Source of the DNA: Clostridia bacterium
GTDB taxonomy: Bacteria; Bacillota_A; Clostridia; Oscillospirales; Acutalibacteraceae
Direction: 5' to 3'
NCBI GenBank assembly: GCA_017456015.1
Contig: JAFTLL010000004.1
Location: forward strand, 322,755 to 386,754
Length of the DNA stretch: 64,000 bases
Shown: one piece after another, positions 50,006 to 59,460 of the stretch
Position numbering within the stretch: the stretch's first letter is position 1
How the letters are laid out: each line of letters begins with the position of its first letter
Notes under the pieces: model-generated
What the model was told of the DNA's origin: nothing
Seen by the model: only the letters and a program-made list of their open reading frames with translations
Databases searched by the model: none
Made by a program: the position numbers and the translations under genes

Positions 50006-51160
50006 TTGGATTTTCTGAAACGAACCTGGATCGAAGTGAATTTGGATAATGCGCAATTCAATCTGCAATCCATTCGGTCGGTCTGTGCGAAGCCTTTCAT
50101 GGTGGTAATAAAAGCCAATGCTTACGGACACGGTGCAATTGAAATGGCGCGGTTTTATATGCAAAACGGCGTTACGCAGTTTGCGGTATCCAATATAGAA
50201 GAAGCAATTGAACTGCGCCGCGGCGGTGTTACCGGGGATATTTTGATTTTGGGGTTCACTCCCTGTACTTTGGCTGCCGAGTTGGCCGAATATGATTTGA
50301 TACAGACGGTACTTTCCTGCGCCTATGCACATGAACTTTCGGCGCAGGCAAAACAGCCAATCCGCATACATATTAAATTAGATACCGGCATGGGGCGCAT
50401 CGGATTAGATTGCCGAGAGAGCGTAGCCGATTGTATAGAGGAAATTCGAGAAATTATCGATTTGCCGAGGCTTAAATTTCAAGGCTTATTTACGCATTTT
50501 TCCTCGGCCGACAGTACCCGGCCGGACGAAAGAGCCTATGTGCAGCGGCAGTATGACCTCTTTTGTGATGCGGTGCGTACCTTGCGTGCAGAGGGATATG
50601 TATTTATGACCCATTGCTGTAACTCGGCGGCAACCTTGTTGGATTTGGATAAGCATTGCGACGCGGTGCGGCCGGGCATTATTTTGTACGGACTCACCCC
50701 CGCTGCCGACCTGATTTCACCGGTGCCCCTGCGGCCGGTCATGACCTTAAAAACAACGGTGGCCATGGTGAAAACGGTTGCACCCGAAACCTATGTCAGC
50801 TACGGACGCACCTTTCGAAGCGATAGACCGATGCGCATTGCCACCCTTCCGGTTGGCTATGCTGATGGATATCTCCGTGCCCTTTCGGGTAAGGCCGATG
50901 TCTTGCTTCACGGAAAACGCGCCCGTGTACTCGGTAGGGTGTGCATGGACCAAATGATGGTCGATGTAACCGAAATTCCCAATGTCCAAGAGGGTGATGA
51001 GGTGATTTTGTTCGGCGAAACCGAACTCACCGCCAACGAACTGGCCAAACAGGCCGATACCATTGGCTATGAACTGCTTTGCGGTATTGCGCGGCGTGTG
51101 CCGCGGGTCTATCTTTCAGGCGGCGCCATCTGTGATATTCACAGTATGATTGAAACCTGA
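50006..51160 (+). CDS. alr: Alanine racemase
   Basis: A 384-residue PLP enzyme making D-alanine for peptidoglycan. The PLP lysine lies in FMVVIKANAYGHGAIE near 31-46, the catalytic Tyr in YVSYGRTFRS near 264, and RVCMDQMMVDVTE near 307-319 is also typical. The start is taken as TTG at 50006 (LDFLKRTWIEVNLDNA) because AAGGA lies seven bases upstream and the family begins just before TWxEVNL; the ATG at 49964 has no ribosome site. A terminator follows. Confidence 0.95.
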   Translation: MDFLKRTWIEVNLDNAQFNLQSIRSVCAKPFMVVIKANAYGHGAIEMARFYMQNGVTQFAVSNIEEAIELRRGGVTGDILILGFTPCTLAAELAEYDLIQTVLSCAYAHELSAQAKQPIRIHIKLDTGMGRIGLDCRESVADCIEEIREIIDLPRLKFQGLFTHFSSADSTRPDERAYVQRQYDLFCDAVRTLRAEGYVFMTHCCNSAATLLDLDKHCDAVRPGIILYGLTPAADLISPVPLRPVMTLKTTVAMVKTVAPETYVSYGRTFRSDRPMRIATLPVGYADGYLRALSGKADVLLHGKRARVLGRVCMDQMMVDVTEIPNVQEGDEVILFGETELTANELAKQADTIGYELLCGIARRVPRVYLSGGAICDIHSMIET

Positions 51161-51185
51161 TGTACTTTACAAATAAAAATTTCGC

Positions 51186-51217
51186 AAAAACACACCTTTT
51201 TCGACGGTGTGTTTTTT
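51186..51217 (+). terminator. Terminator after alr
   Basis: AAAAACACACC pairs with GGTGTGTTTTT around a nine-base loop and is followed by T residues. Confidence 0.85.
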
Positions 51218-51289
51218 CTTTCGCCATTTTTTGTGTCGAGGTTTGTCGCAAAGGACAAATTTCGGTTGTTTTATGGGTTGCGAAACCGC

Positions 51290-51318
51290 TTGCAAAGCAG
51301 AATTGGACGGGCTATACT
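51290..51318 (+). promoter_or_regulatory. Promoter of the ParB-like gene
   Basis: TTGCAA at 51290-51295 and TATACT at 51313-51318 with a 17-base spacer. Confidence 0.7.
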
Positions 51319-51347
51319 CTAAATGTCGATAGGGCAGAGGTGACGAG

Positions 51348-52124
51348 ATGAAGGGCTTGCAAAGACTGACAGAAATCCCGGTGCGGCTGATTGATTTACC
51401 GCAAACAGCGGCGCAAAAAAGCGGCGACCGTTACGAGCTGGAAATGTTGAAAAACAGTATTGCAGCCGGCGGTCTGCTGAAACCGATAACCGTGAGCCGT
51501 TTAAGCGACGGAAGATACTGCTTGGTCAGTGGATACAGACGGTTGCAAGCCTGTAAAGAGTTGGGGTACACCTCCATTGCTTGTTTGGAGGTTTCGGATT
51601 CGCCTGCCGGACTGACACTGCGCGCCCTCATCGATTCGGTACAGCATCGGCAGCTGAATATGTTTGAGCAGGCCGAAGCTATTGCCGATTTTCGTGCAAA
51701 AACCCAAATGGAAGACCGTGCATTGGCCGCAGTACTGGGCATTGGTGAACTGGAACTAAGTGAACAGCTTCGTTTGCTGGAACTGGACAAAAAACATAGA
51801 GAGATTCTGTTGAGCGCCCATGCCGACCGCGCACAGGTATTAAAAATTATCGGGTTACCGCGTCTGCAAAGAACCGACGCTGTAAAATATATGGTGACGG
51901 CTGATAAAAATAAGCAGACAAGTGGGCGGATTGTTCATCCGAATTTTCATTCTGTGGGCGATATTCGCCTCTTTTTAAATAGCTTTAACCGTATTGTTTC
52001 CTCCATGCAGCGCGCCGGTTATTTGACCTCTGTGGCGCAAAGAGAAACCAAAAATCATTACGCTTATACCATAAAAATCTCTAAAAGTCCGCAAATGCGG
52101 CTTCCGGAAATTGCCGGAAACTAA
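51348..52124 (+). CDS. ParB/Noc-like N-domain protein
   Basis: A 258-residue protein with a ParB N-terminal fold (about 8-95): IPVRLIDLPQ, then LEMLKNSIAAGGLLKPITV and VSGYRRLQACKELGYTSI. The box that in CTP-binding ParB reads GERRxRA is GYRRLQA here, with the Glu lost. A central helix-turn-helix (about 100-160) has FEQAEAIADFRAKTQMEDRALAAVLG in outline. The C-terminal 90 residues resemble neither the ParB dimer domain nor Noc. No parA is adjacent, unlike chromosomal parAB, so it may be a separate nucleoid or gene regulator. GAGGTGACGAG precedes the ATG. Confidence 0.78.
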   Translation: MKGLQRLTEIPVRLIDLPQTAAQKSGDRYELEMLKNSIAAGGLLKPITVSRLSDGRYCLVSGYRRLQACKELGYTSIACLEVSDSPAGLTLRALIDSVQHRQLNMFEQAEAIADFRAKTQMEDRALAAVLGIGELELSEQLRLLELDKKHREILLSAHADRAQVLKIIGLPRLQRTDAVKYMVTADKNKQTSGRIVHPNFHSVGDIRLFLNSFNRIVSSMQRAGYLTSVAQRETKNHYAYTIKISKSPQMRLPEIAGN

Positions 52125-52154
52125 CCTTACCCACCCATATTCATCCCCATACAA

Positions 52155-52186
52155 GAGGGCCGTGCTGATAATCCAGCACGGCCCTC
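52155..52186. terminator. Convergent terminator between the ParB-like and LtaS-like genes
   Basis: GAGGGCCGTGCTG and CAGCACGGCCCTC form a perfect 13-bp stem with a six-base loop; T tracts are weak on both sides. Confidence 0.72.
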
Positions 52187-52192
52187 GACCCT

Positions 52193-54247
52193 TTATTTAA
52201 AAACGTATCGATAATAATCTTTGTCTAACACCTTTAAAGAGGTGGTTTGTTTTCTGGAAACCACAACCCGCATTGTCTGCACATAGCTTTCTTGTTGCTC
52301 GGCGGTCATTTGTTCACCGAGTGCAGAGGGGGTAAACACCTTGGTTCTGTTGTTGTAGGTGCCCTTGTCGGTAATCCAGTGCCAGGAGCCGCCCTTGCCA
52401 TTGCAGTTGAGGATGACCAGCGGCTCGGTGGTGGACAAAATATCTCTGCCCATCAGCAAACGAGAGTCGTACTCTAACCCAAACAGATTGGAAAGGGTCG
52501 GGATAATGTCAATCGCGGAGCAGGGCTTATCTACCACAATCGGTTTTTCCATACCGGCCGACCAAAGAATAAAGGAATTGCGGTACAAATCAAAATTATT
52601 CTCAATATTTTCGGCAGGTAGGCCGTACAGTTCAGACAATTCACTGTTGCTTAAAGCGTAAGGATAATGGTCGGCGCTCATGGCAAATACGGTATCCTCC
52701 AAAATACCGGCCGCGTTAAGGCCGTCAATGAGGGTGTTCAGCATATACTCAACCTCTAACTGGCAGGCAAGATAGGCTTTTACATTTTCGCTGTAAGGCA
52801 AATCGGCCACCTCATCACGGTGCTTAGAGGACATTTTATTGCCCATCCAGTTGTAATTTGCGTGACCGCTGACCGTCATATAATAGGCATGGAAGGGTTT
52901 TCCGTCGGTAAAATCCGGAAGGGTGACTGCCGCCATTTCGGCATCGGAGTAGGGCCAGGATTTTGTCGGCAGGGTCAGTCCGTTGTCGATGGCTTTGAAG
53001 GTATAGCCCATGTTGGGGTGCGACTTGTCGCGTCCGTAATAGGTGTAGGTATTGTTATGATAGGCCAGCGTTTTGTAGCCTAGTTTTTTAAACTGGTTGC
53101 CCATAGTAAAGGGCAAGTATTTGTCGGCGCTGATTTTTAAGCATTGGGCGGTATTGTAAAAATTGCCGGTGGTCGCGGCATACTCTCCGGTGGCGGTGCT
53201 TCCACCCCACATAGAGGTGTAGAAGTTGTTGAATACAAAGCCTTCGGTAGACATCTTATAAAGCGTCGGTGTCAGTTGGGGGTCGATAATCTTATAAGAA
53301 AAGCCTTCCAGCGTCATAAAAATCAAATTTTTTCCCTTAAACATACCGGTGTATTCGTTTTGCAGGGTCGGTGTCTGTTCGGAAAAATAGGTATGTAAAG
53401 ATTGTATATCGCGGTTACTTTCGCTGTTCGCCAAAGCGGCCAAATCAATATCCATTACATTGGGCTTGTAAACGATCGCGTCCTCCTTTTTCGATGCTGT
53501 ATCGGAGGACGATGCATTTGCGTCGGGTAAGTCTACCGAAAATTCCTTGGCACCGAAAATCATCTGTTTGATTTCAATACGCTGGGTGGTCACCACGCCA
53601 AAGTAACGCACCGTATCGGCAGGGGACAGGGTGGTAACATAGTAATATCTTGTTCCGAAAGGCGCATTGTCGATGGAAATAAAACCGACATTCAAAAAAT
53701 GCAAAACCAGAGCGAAAGCGGTAAATATCAGCCGAGCAGACGGCTTGAACCGATAGCAGGGCGCATAGGTTTTGCCCAAAAACAGATAAAATAAAAAGGG
53801 CAAAAAGAACAAGATAATCATGTGCAGACTCAGCAGGGTGGCAAGTATGGTTTCTTTCCAGAAGCTGAGCAGATTGCCGGCAAGCCCCAGGGTTGACCAG
53901 ACAAAAAATGTTTTAAAGAAACTGAAATACACATAATAAAAGGAAAAGAACACACCCAAGACCGCCAGACAAACAAGTGTGATTTTTCGATTGGTACTCC
54001 GCTTGAAGGAGATGCACAGTATGGCCAATAAAAGCCCGAATACACCGCTGAAAAGCAGGGTAAACAGAAGTCCCACATCAAAGAAGGAGTCCATCACCGC
54101 AAGTTTAAACAGCAGTTCCATAAAAAAGACGCTCAGCGGCATAAAGGCAAGAAAATAAAAAGGGTTTTGCACTGCACCCTTGCCGTTCCTCGTGCGCAAA
54201 AACGTTATAAATTTTTCTAATCGATTTTTAAGCATAACAACACCCAT
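52193..54247 (-). CDS. LTA-synthase family sulfatase (LtaS-like)
   Basis: A 684-residue membrane enzyme: five N-terminal membrane helices (about 30-215), a linker, and an extracellular sulfatase-fold domain (about 310-640). Metal and catalytic elements are LIFMTLEGFSYKIID near 312 and WGGSTATGEYAATTG near 347 (Thr nucleophile region), with VSGHANYNW and VFAMSADHYPYAL carrying the late metal ligands. Such enzymes polymerise or transfer glycerol phosphate to make lipoteichoic acid-like polymers. The ATG at 54247 is used; an ATG four codons later (54235) is equally plausible. It has its own promoter. Confidence 0.9.
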   Translation of the reverse strand: MGVVMLKNRLEKFITFLRTRNGKGAVQNPFYFLAFMPLSVFFMELLFKLAVMDSFFDVGLLFTLLFSGVFGLLLAILCISFKRSTNRKITLVCLAVLGVFFSFYYVYFSFFKTFFVWSTLGLAGNLLSFWKETILATLLSLHMIILFFLPFLFYLFLGKTYAPCYRFKPSARLIFTAFALVLHFLNVGFISIDNAPFGTRYYYVTTLSPADTVRYFGVVTTQRIEIKQMIFGAKEFSVDLPDANASSSDTASKKEDAIVYKPNVMDIDLAALANSESNRDIQSLHTYFSEQTPTLQNEYTGMFKGKNLIFMTLEGFSYKIIDPQLTPTLYKMSTEGFVFNNFYTSMWGGSTATGEYAATTGNFYNTAQCLKISADKYLPFTMGNQFKKLGYKTLAYHNNTYTYYGRDKSHPNMGYTFKAIDNGLTLPTKSWPYSDAEMAAVTLPDFTDGKPFHAYYMTVSGHANYNWMGNKMSSKHRDEVADLPYSENVKAYLACQLEVEYMLNTLIDGLNAAGILEDTVFAMSADHYPYALSNSELSELYGLPAENIENNFDLYRNSFILWSAGMEKPIVVDKPCSAIDIIPTLSNLFGLEYDSRLLMGRDILSTTEPLVILNCNGKGGSWHWITDKGTYNNRTKVFTPSALGEQMTAEQQESYVQTMRVVVSRKQTTSLKVLDKDYYRYVFK

Positions 54248-54281
54248 ATCACAAATTACCTATTTTGAACAGGTTTTAATT

Positions 54282-54310
54282 ATTATAGCACAAAGAAAAG
54301 GTTTAGACAA
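54282..54310 (-). promoter_or_regulatory. Promoter of the LtaS-like gene
   Basis: On the minus strand TTGTCT (54310-54305) and TATAAT (54287-54282) are 17 bases apart. Confidence 0.68.
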
Positions 54311-54361
54311 TAAATTTTATATTTCGACAAAATTTGTAAATTATCACAAAAAAAGAAATGC

Positions 54362-54390
54362 TTGCATTTTATAAAAGACTATGTTATAAT
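54362..54390 (+). promoter_or_regulatory. Promoter of the rimP-ribF operon
   Basis: TTGCAT at 54362-54367 and TATAAT at 54385-54390 with a 17-base spacer, ahead of a leader hairpin. Confidence 0.78.
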
Positions 54391-54414
54391 CTATTGGAAG
54401 TATGAAAGAAACGG

Positions 54415-54446
54415 AGAGTGGGGCGACCCACTCTTTGCTTTTTGTT
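54415..54446 (+). promoter_or_regulatory. Leader hairpin before rimP
   Basis: AGAGTGGG (54415-54422) pairs with CCCACTCT (54427-54434) around a GCGA tetraloop and is followed by the U-rich TTGCTTTTTG. It is a probable attenuator; control by NusA, encoded in the operon, is inference. Confidence 0.6.
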
Positions 54447-54462
54447 GGAAGGATGATGCTTT

Positions 54463-54942
54463 TTGGCAAACAATACGGCCGATAAGGTTCGGGAACTGGT
54501 GGAGCCGACTGTGCAGGCATTGGGACTGCGCGTTTGGGATGTGCGCTATGTGAAAGAAGGCGCCGCCTGGTATCTGCGCGTTTATATTGATAGCGACGAT
54601 GGCATAAATATAAACGATTGCACCGAGGTTTCCCGCCGGATTGACCCTATTCTTGATGCTGCCGACCCGATCAGCACCTCCTATTATTTAGAGGTTTGCT
54701 CTCCGGGCTTGGAACGGGAATTGACAAGGCCGGAGCACTTTGCCGCCATGCAGGGACGCAGTGTGCAGGTGCATTTGGTACGCCCGATTGAGGGGCAACG
54801 GGATTTTACCGGTATACTCACCGGCTGGGAAGATGGTAGTGTTACCCTGACAGCAGAAAGCGGTGTACAGACATTTGAAAAAGCAATGATTTCCAAGGTG
54901 AAACTAAACGATTGTATGGAGGAGAAAAATCAAAATGGCTAA
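54463..54942 (+). CDS. rimP: Ribosome maturation factor RimP
   Basis: A 159-residue RimP needed for 30S assembly. It begins (M)ANNTADKVRELVEPTVQALG, has YLRVYIDSDDGININDCTEVSR in outline near 37-58 and YYLEVCSPGLERELTRPEHF near 72-91, then the SH3-like C-terminal domain. The start is TTG at 54463 with AAGGA nine bases upstream. It is the first gene of the conserved nusA-infB operon and overlaps nusA by eight bases. Confidence 0.94.
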   Translation: MANNTADKVRELVEPTVQALGLRVWDVRYVKEGAAWYLRVYIDSDDGININDCTEVSRRIDPILDAADPISTSYYLEVCSPGLERELTRPEHFAAMQGRSVQVHLVRPIEGQRDFTGILTGWEDGSVTLTAESGVQTFEKAMISKVKLNDCMEEKNQNG

Positions 54943-56008
54943 AAATAACACAAAGGAATTTTTTGAGGCACTACATTTGATGGAGGGCGAAAAGGGAATC
55001 CCTGCCCAGTATATTGCCGAAAAGATTGCGGCCGCAATCATTGTGGCAACCAAAAAAGATTACGGCGGGCAGGATATTGTCCATTGTGATATCGACTGTG
55101 AAAAAGAAACCTTTAAGGTGTATGTGCGCAAAAATGTTGTTGAAGAGGTTGAAAACCCCTATACCGACCTTTTGCTTGCAGATGCACAGGCCATCAGCAA
55201 ACGCGCCAAGGTTGGCGGTACGGTCGACATTGCACTGGATACAAGACAGTTCGGCCGCATTGTAGCCCAAACGGCAAAGCATGTTATCCGTCAGGGTATC
55301 CGGGAGGCAGAACGCGGTCAAACCTTGGAGGAGTTTCAAAGTAAGAACCACGAATTGGTTTCGGCGTTGGTACAGCGCGTTGACCCCAAAACCGGAAATG
55401 CTACCTTGTTGATCGGCCGTGCCGAAGCGGTATTGCCCAAAATCGAACAGGTACCAGATGAAATCATCAGCGAGGGAGACCATATTAAGGTTTATATCGT
55501 AGATGTGAAGAGCACCGACAAGGGCCCCAAGGTTATGATTTCCCGCACCCATCCCGGTTTGGTGAAGCGTTTGTTTGAGATGGAAGTGCCCGAAATTTTT
55601 GACGGAACGATTGAGGTTAAGGCCATTTCCCGTCAAGCCGGCTCTCGTACCAAAATGGCGGTTTACAGTGCCAACACCGAGTTGGATGCCATCGGCGCCT
55701 GTATCGGTCAGCGCGGTATCCGTGTCAATAAGATTGTAGAAGAGCTTGCAGGCGAGAAGATTGACATTGTTAAGTACTCAGATGACCCGCAGGCCTTTGT
55801 CGCTGAGGCGATTAAGCCGGCCAAAGCCCTTAAAGTAGAAATTGAGAGTGAAGACCCCAAAACCTGCCGCGTTACCGTGCCGGATTCTCAGCTTTCCCTG
55901 GCCATCGGCAACAAGGGCCAGAATGTGCGGCTCGCCGCCAAGCTCACCGGCTGGAAGATTGACATTCGTCCCGAAAGCGGATTCTTCGGTGAGGATACCG
56001 AGGACTAA
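54935..56008 (+). CDS. nusA: Transcription termination/antitermination factor NusA
   Basis: A 357-residue NusA with the N-terminal polymerase-binding domain (about 1-125), S1 domain (about 133-200) and two KH domains (about 205-345). Visible are GSRTKMAVYS near 230, ACIGQRGIRVNKIVEELAGEKIDIVKY in outline near 247-273, and LAIGNKGQNVRLAAKLTGWKIDI near 323-345. It lacks the C-terminal acidic repeats of E. coli NusA, as usual in Firmicutes. GGAGGAGAAAAATCAAA precedes the ATG. Confidence 0.96.
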   Translation: MAKNNTKEFFEALHLMEGEKGIPAQYIAEKIAAAIIVATKKDYGGQDIVHCDIDCEKETFKVYVRKNVVEEVENPYTDLLLADAQAISKRAKVGGTVDIALDTRQFGRIVAQTAKHVIRQGIREAERGQTLEEFQSKNHELVSALVQRVDPKTGNATLLIGRAEAVLPKIEQVPDEIISEGDHIKVYIVDVKSTDKGPKVMISRTHPGLVKRLFEMEVPEIFDGTIEVKAISRQAGSRTKMAVYSANTELDAIGACIGQRGIRVNKIVEELAGEKIDIVKYSDDPQAFVAEAIKPAKALKVEIESEDPKTCRVTVPDSQLSLAIGNKGQNVRLAAKLTGWKIDIRPESGFFGEDTED

Positions 56009-56056
56009 AAATTGAGAACAGCGGTGCAAAACCGTTTAAAGGGGTGTATCTGACAG

Positions 56057-56323
56057 ATGCAAACGAAAAAGCAACCGTTGCGTATGTGTATCGGTTGTAT
56101 GGAAATGAAGCCCAAGGCGGAATTGATTCGCATTGTCCGCGATAAGGAAGGCAACATTTCGTTGGATAAGAAGGGCCGTGCGCCCGGCAGAGGGGCCTAC
56201 CTCTGCAACGCTTTGGCTTGTTATGAAAAAGCGGTAAAAGGCAAAAAAATTGAGCGTGCATTTAAAACGGCCATCAGCGCCGAGGTTTATGCGGCGCTTG
56301 GGCAGGCGATGCAGGATGCATAA
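56057..56323 (+). CDS. rnpM: RNase P modulator RnpM (YlxR)
   Basis: An 88-residue YlxR-family protein. It contains RMCIGCMEMKPKAELIRIVR near 9-28 and KKGRAPGRGAYLC near 38-50, the two conserved family segments. YlxR has been shown to bind and modulate RNase P, and its usual place between nusA and the L7Ae-like gene is kept. The 48-base gap after nusA holds no other gene. Confidence 0.93.
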   Translation: MQTKKQPLRMCIGCMEMKPKAELIRIVRDKEGNISLDKKGRAPGRGAYLCNALACYEKAVKGKKIERAFKTAISAEVYAALGQAMQDA

Positions 56324-56630
56324 TCATCCGGTATTGTCCCGTATGGGGATTGCGCGTCGCGCCGGTCTGCTGGCGGTCGGCACCGAAAAGGTGACGGCGG
56401 CGGTCAAAAGCGGTCGTGCGCATCTCATTATCCTTGCATCGGATATTTCCCCTAAAACAGAAAAAGAGCTGCGTTTTCTCACCAAAGGGAAAACCGAAAT
56501 GATGCGAATTGAGGCTGATTTATCCGCAATGTCTGCTGCCATCGGTATTCGGGCAGGTGTTGCGGCCGTAACAGACAACGGATTGGCCCAAGCGATTAGA
56601 AAGGCGGGTATGTTGAATGACAAAATATAA
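56316..56630 (+). CDS. L7Ae-family ribosomal protein (YlxQ-like)
   Basis: A 104-residue L7Ae/L30e-fold RNA-binding protein starting [22 protein letters not shown], with [15 protein letters not shown] near 39-53 and [16 protein letters not shown] near 83-98. It belongs to the YlxQ group of k-turn binding proteins. The ATG at 56316 overlaps the rnpM stop (ATGCATAA); the longer upstream frame is a shadow of rnpM. Its end overlaps infB by 14 bases. Confidence 0.92.
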   Translation: MHNHPVLSRMGIARRAGLLAVGTEKVTAAVKSGRAHLIILASDISPKTEKELRFLTKGKTEMMRIEADLSAMSAAIGIRAGVAAVTDNGLAQAIRKAGMLNDKI

Positions 56631-59088
56631 AGTACATGAGCTTGCAAAGGACTTTGCTTTGCAGACAAAGGATATTTTGGATATTCTTGCGGGCGTGTTT
56701 GGCGAAAAGAAAAGCCAGACCTCGCTGGAAGAAGAGGAAATTGATTACGTTTTTGATGCCATCACACAGCAAAATCAGGTAAAAAGCTTTGATGCCTATT
56801 TTGCCAAAGGTGATGAGGCGCGCTCCAAGCGTCAGGAGCAAAAAGCAAAGGAGAAAGAAGAACTGCTTGCCAAGCAGGCGGCAATTCTTGAACAGCTGAA
56901 AGCAGCCCAAATGGCGCAAAAGGCTGAGCAAACCCCTGCGCCGGAAAAAGAAAAACCGGCAGCCAAACCGGCTGCAAAACCGCCGGTAAAAGAGAAACCT
57001 GCGGCAGAAAAACCGAAAGCGGAACCGAAGGAGAAAAAGCCGGCAGAACCGAACCTGCATCCCTTCGAGGCCAAAAAGAAGAAGGAAAATCCGGGTGCCG
57101 CTCCCAATCGCGGCCCGGCTGAGATTCGTAAGGTAGATACCCGAGCTTCTCATGTCGACCTGGATAAATACAATGAAAAATATGAAAACATTGCCCCGGC
57201 GCATGCCATGAAGGACAATGTACAGCGCAAGCAGAAAATCAAGCAGAAATCGCAGGATTACCGCCGTCCGCAGGGTGCCAAGCGCGAAACCGAAGCGGAC
57301 AAACTGCGCCGTCTGCAACTGGAAAAAATCAAAAAAACACCGATTAAGGTTACGGTAGGCGATGAGGTTACGGTTGCCGAATTGGCCGCCGCAATGAAAA
57401 AGACGGTTGCCGAGGTCATTAAGTGCCTCATCGGCTTGGGCATGATGGCCACCGCCAACCAGGTGATTGATTATGATACAGCCGAAATCGTTGTAACCGA
57501 GTTGGGTTGTAAAATAGAACGCGCCGTTGTGGTTACAATAGAAGAGAGGATTATGGATGTCGCTGAGGACAAGGAAGAGGATTTGAAGCCTCGCGACCCC
57601 ATTGTTGTTGTCATGGGTCACGTAGACCACGGCAAAACCTCCCTCTTGGACGCAATTCGCAACACCAATGTTACCGGCGGCGAGGCCGGTGGTATTACCC
57701 AGCATATCGGTGCATACCGTGTAAATTGCAACGGCAGTAAAATCACATTTTTGGATACGCCCGGCCATGCGGCCTTTACCTCTATGCGCCAGCGCGGTGC
57801 CATGGCAACCGATATTGCCGTTTTGGTGGTTGCGGCTGACGACGGTATCATGCCGCAGACCATTGAGGCCATAAATCATGCCAGAGCCGCCGAAGTGCAA
57901 ATGATTGTGGCGATAAATAAAATGGATAAGCCGGAGGCCAATCCCGACCGCGTGCTGCAACAGCTCACCGAACATTCGGTTGTTCCCGAACAGTGGGGCG
58001 GCGATGTCATCTGCGTTCCGGTTTCGGCCAAAACCCATGACGGTATTGATAAGTTGCTGGAAAATATTCTGCTGGTTTCCGAAATGATGGAACTGAAAGC
58101 CAACCCCGACCGTAAGGCGAAGGGTACCGTCATCGAAGCGCGCCTGGATAAAGGACGCGGTCCGGTGGCTACACTGTTGGTACAGACCGGTACCTTGCAT
58201 ACCGGTGATATTATCGTTGCCGGCACCTCGGTCGGCCGCGTGCGTGTCATGACCAATGAAAACGGTAAAGTATTGAAAAAGGCCGGTCCATCGGTTCCGG
58301 TTGAAATTACGGGACTTGTTGAGGTTCCCCAAGCCGGAGATGCCTTTGATGCCGCTTCGGATGAGCGTCTGGCACGCCAGCTGGTTGAACAGAGAAAACA
58401 AAAACAAAAAGACGAAGCCTTCAAAGCAACCCAAAAGGTTACCCTGGATAACCTATTCTCTCAATTGGAGCAGGGTGAGCTGAAAGAACTCAGTATCATT
58501 GTTAAGGCCGACGTGCAGGGCTCGGTTGAGGCTGTGCGCGAGAGTCTGGAAAAGATTTCAAATGATGAGGTCCGCGTTCGCGTGATTCACGGCGGCGTCG
58601 GTGCCATCAATGAGTCGGATATTATGCTGGCCGGAACCTCCGGTGCAATCGTTGTCGGCTTCAATGTCCGCCCCGATGCCGTTGCCAAGGATTTGGCCGA
58701 GCGTGACGGCGTAGATGTGCGTATGTACCGCGTAATTTACGATTGTATTGAAGAAATTGAATCGGCCATGAAGGGTATGCTCGCACCCAAGTTCCGCGAG
58801 GTACAGATGGGCGCGGTTGAGGTACGTGAAACCTATAAGATTTCGGGCGTCGGCACCATTGCCGGCTGCTATGTCACCAACGGTAAAGTCACCCGTAACT
58901 GTCAGATTCGCGTCGTGCGTGACGGTGTCGTGCTGGCAGAGGATGCCATTGATTCCCTCCGCCGCTTTAAAGACGATGTCAAAGAGGTTGCGCAGGGATA
59001 TGAATGCGGTATCGGCCTGGTTAAATACAGCGATATCAAGGTCGGCGACGTTTTAGAGGCCTTTATCATGGAGGAATACAGAGATTAG
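56617..59088 (+). CDS. infB: Translation initiation factor IF-2
   Basis: An 823-residue IF-2. An N-terminal IF2_N domain (about 1-55) is followed by a low-complexity Lys/Glu/Pro/Ala linker (about 65-220), a second IF2_N (about 245-300), and the GTPase with [14 protein letters not shown] near 333, [16 protein letters not shown] near 378 and NKMDKP near 432. Domains II-IV follow, with [16 protein letters not shown] near 626. It places initiator tRNA on the 30S subunit. The ATG overlaps the L7Ae-like gene by 14 bases. Confidence 0.97.
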   Translation: MTKYKVHELAKDFALQTKDILDILAGVFGEKKSQTSLEEEEIDYVFDAITQQNQVKSFDAYFAKGDEARSKRQEQKAKEKEELLAKQAAILEQLKAAQMAQKAEQTPAPEKEKPAAKPAAKPPVKEKPAAEKPKAEPKEKKPAEPNLHPFEAKKKKENPGAAPNRGPAEIRKVDTRASHVDLDKYNEKYENIAPAHAMKDNVQRKQKIKQKSQDYRRPQGAKRETEADKLRRLQLEKIKKTPIKVTVGDEVTVAELAAAMKKTVAEVIKCLIGLGMMATANQVIDYDTAEIVVTELGCKIERAVVVTIEERIMDVAEDKEEDLKPRDPIVVVMGHVDHGKTSLLDAIRNTNVTGGEAGGITQHIGAYRVNCNGSKITFLDTPGHAAFTSMRQRGAMATDIAVLVVAADDGIMPQTIEAINHARAAEVQMIVAINKMDKPEANPDRVLQQLTEHSVVPEQWGGDVICVPVSAKTHDGIDKLLENILLVSEMMELKANPDRKAKGTVIEARLDKGRGPVATLLVQTGTLHTGDIIVAGTSVGRVRVMTNENGKVLKKAGPSVPVEITGLVEVPQAGDAFDAASDERLARQLVEQRKQKQKDEAFKATQKVTLDNLFSQLEQGELKELSIIVKADVQGSVEAVRESLEKISNDEVRVRVIHGGVGAINESDIMLAGTSGAIVVGFNVRPDAVAKDLAERDGVDVRMYRVIYDCIEEIESAMKGMLAPKFREVQMGAVEVRETYKISGVGTIAGCYVTNGKVTRNCQIRVVRDGVVLAEDAIDSLRRFKDDVKEVAQGYECGIGLVKYSDIKVGDVLEAFIMEEYRD

Positions 59089-59111
59089 GGCTTTGGAAAG
59101 GAAGATAAACA

Positions 59112-59453
59112 ATGCCAAGCTATAAAATCGGGCGCGTAAACGCAGATTTGCAACGCGAACTGGCCGATTTGATTCGCGGAATCAAGGACCCGCGCGTCAG
59201 TTCGTTGATTAGTGTGGTTAAGGTAGATGTTTCGGGCGATTTGTCGGTAGCAAAAATTTATATCAGCGCAATTGAAGGCACTGAGGAGACCGAAAACTCG
59301 GTAAAGGGATTGAAAAGCGCGGCGGGTTATCTTCGCCGCGAGCTCTCCCATCGGCTCAAACTGCGCAAAATCCCCGAGCTTGTTTTTCTTGCCGACGACT
59401 CTATCCGGCACAGCGCGCATATTGCCGCGCTCTTAAATGATTTAGAAAAGTAG
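59112..59453 (+). CDS. rbfA: 30S ribosome-binding factor RbfA
   Basis: A 113-residue KH-fold protein starting MPSYKIGRVNADLQRELADL, with VDVSGDLSVAKIYISAIEG near 37-55 and GYLRRELSHRLKLRKIPELVF in outline near 73-93. RbfA assists maturation of the 16S rRNA 5' end. It lies 23 bases after infB, with GGAAAGGAAG upstream of the ATG. Confidence 0.95.
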   Translation: MPSYKIGRVNADLQRELADLIRGIKDPRVSSLISVVKVDVSGDLSVAKIYISAIEGTEETENSVKGLKSAAGYLRRELSHRLKLRKIPELVFLADDSIRHSAHIAALLNDLEK

Positions 59454-59460
59454 GTGCAGT

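Noticed and set aside
56596..58434. A 612-residue open frame on the minus strand opposite infB
   Set aside because: It arises from the codon bias of infB; the product is Phe/Leu-rich low-complexity sequence with no ribosome site.
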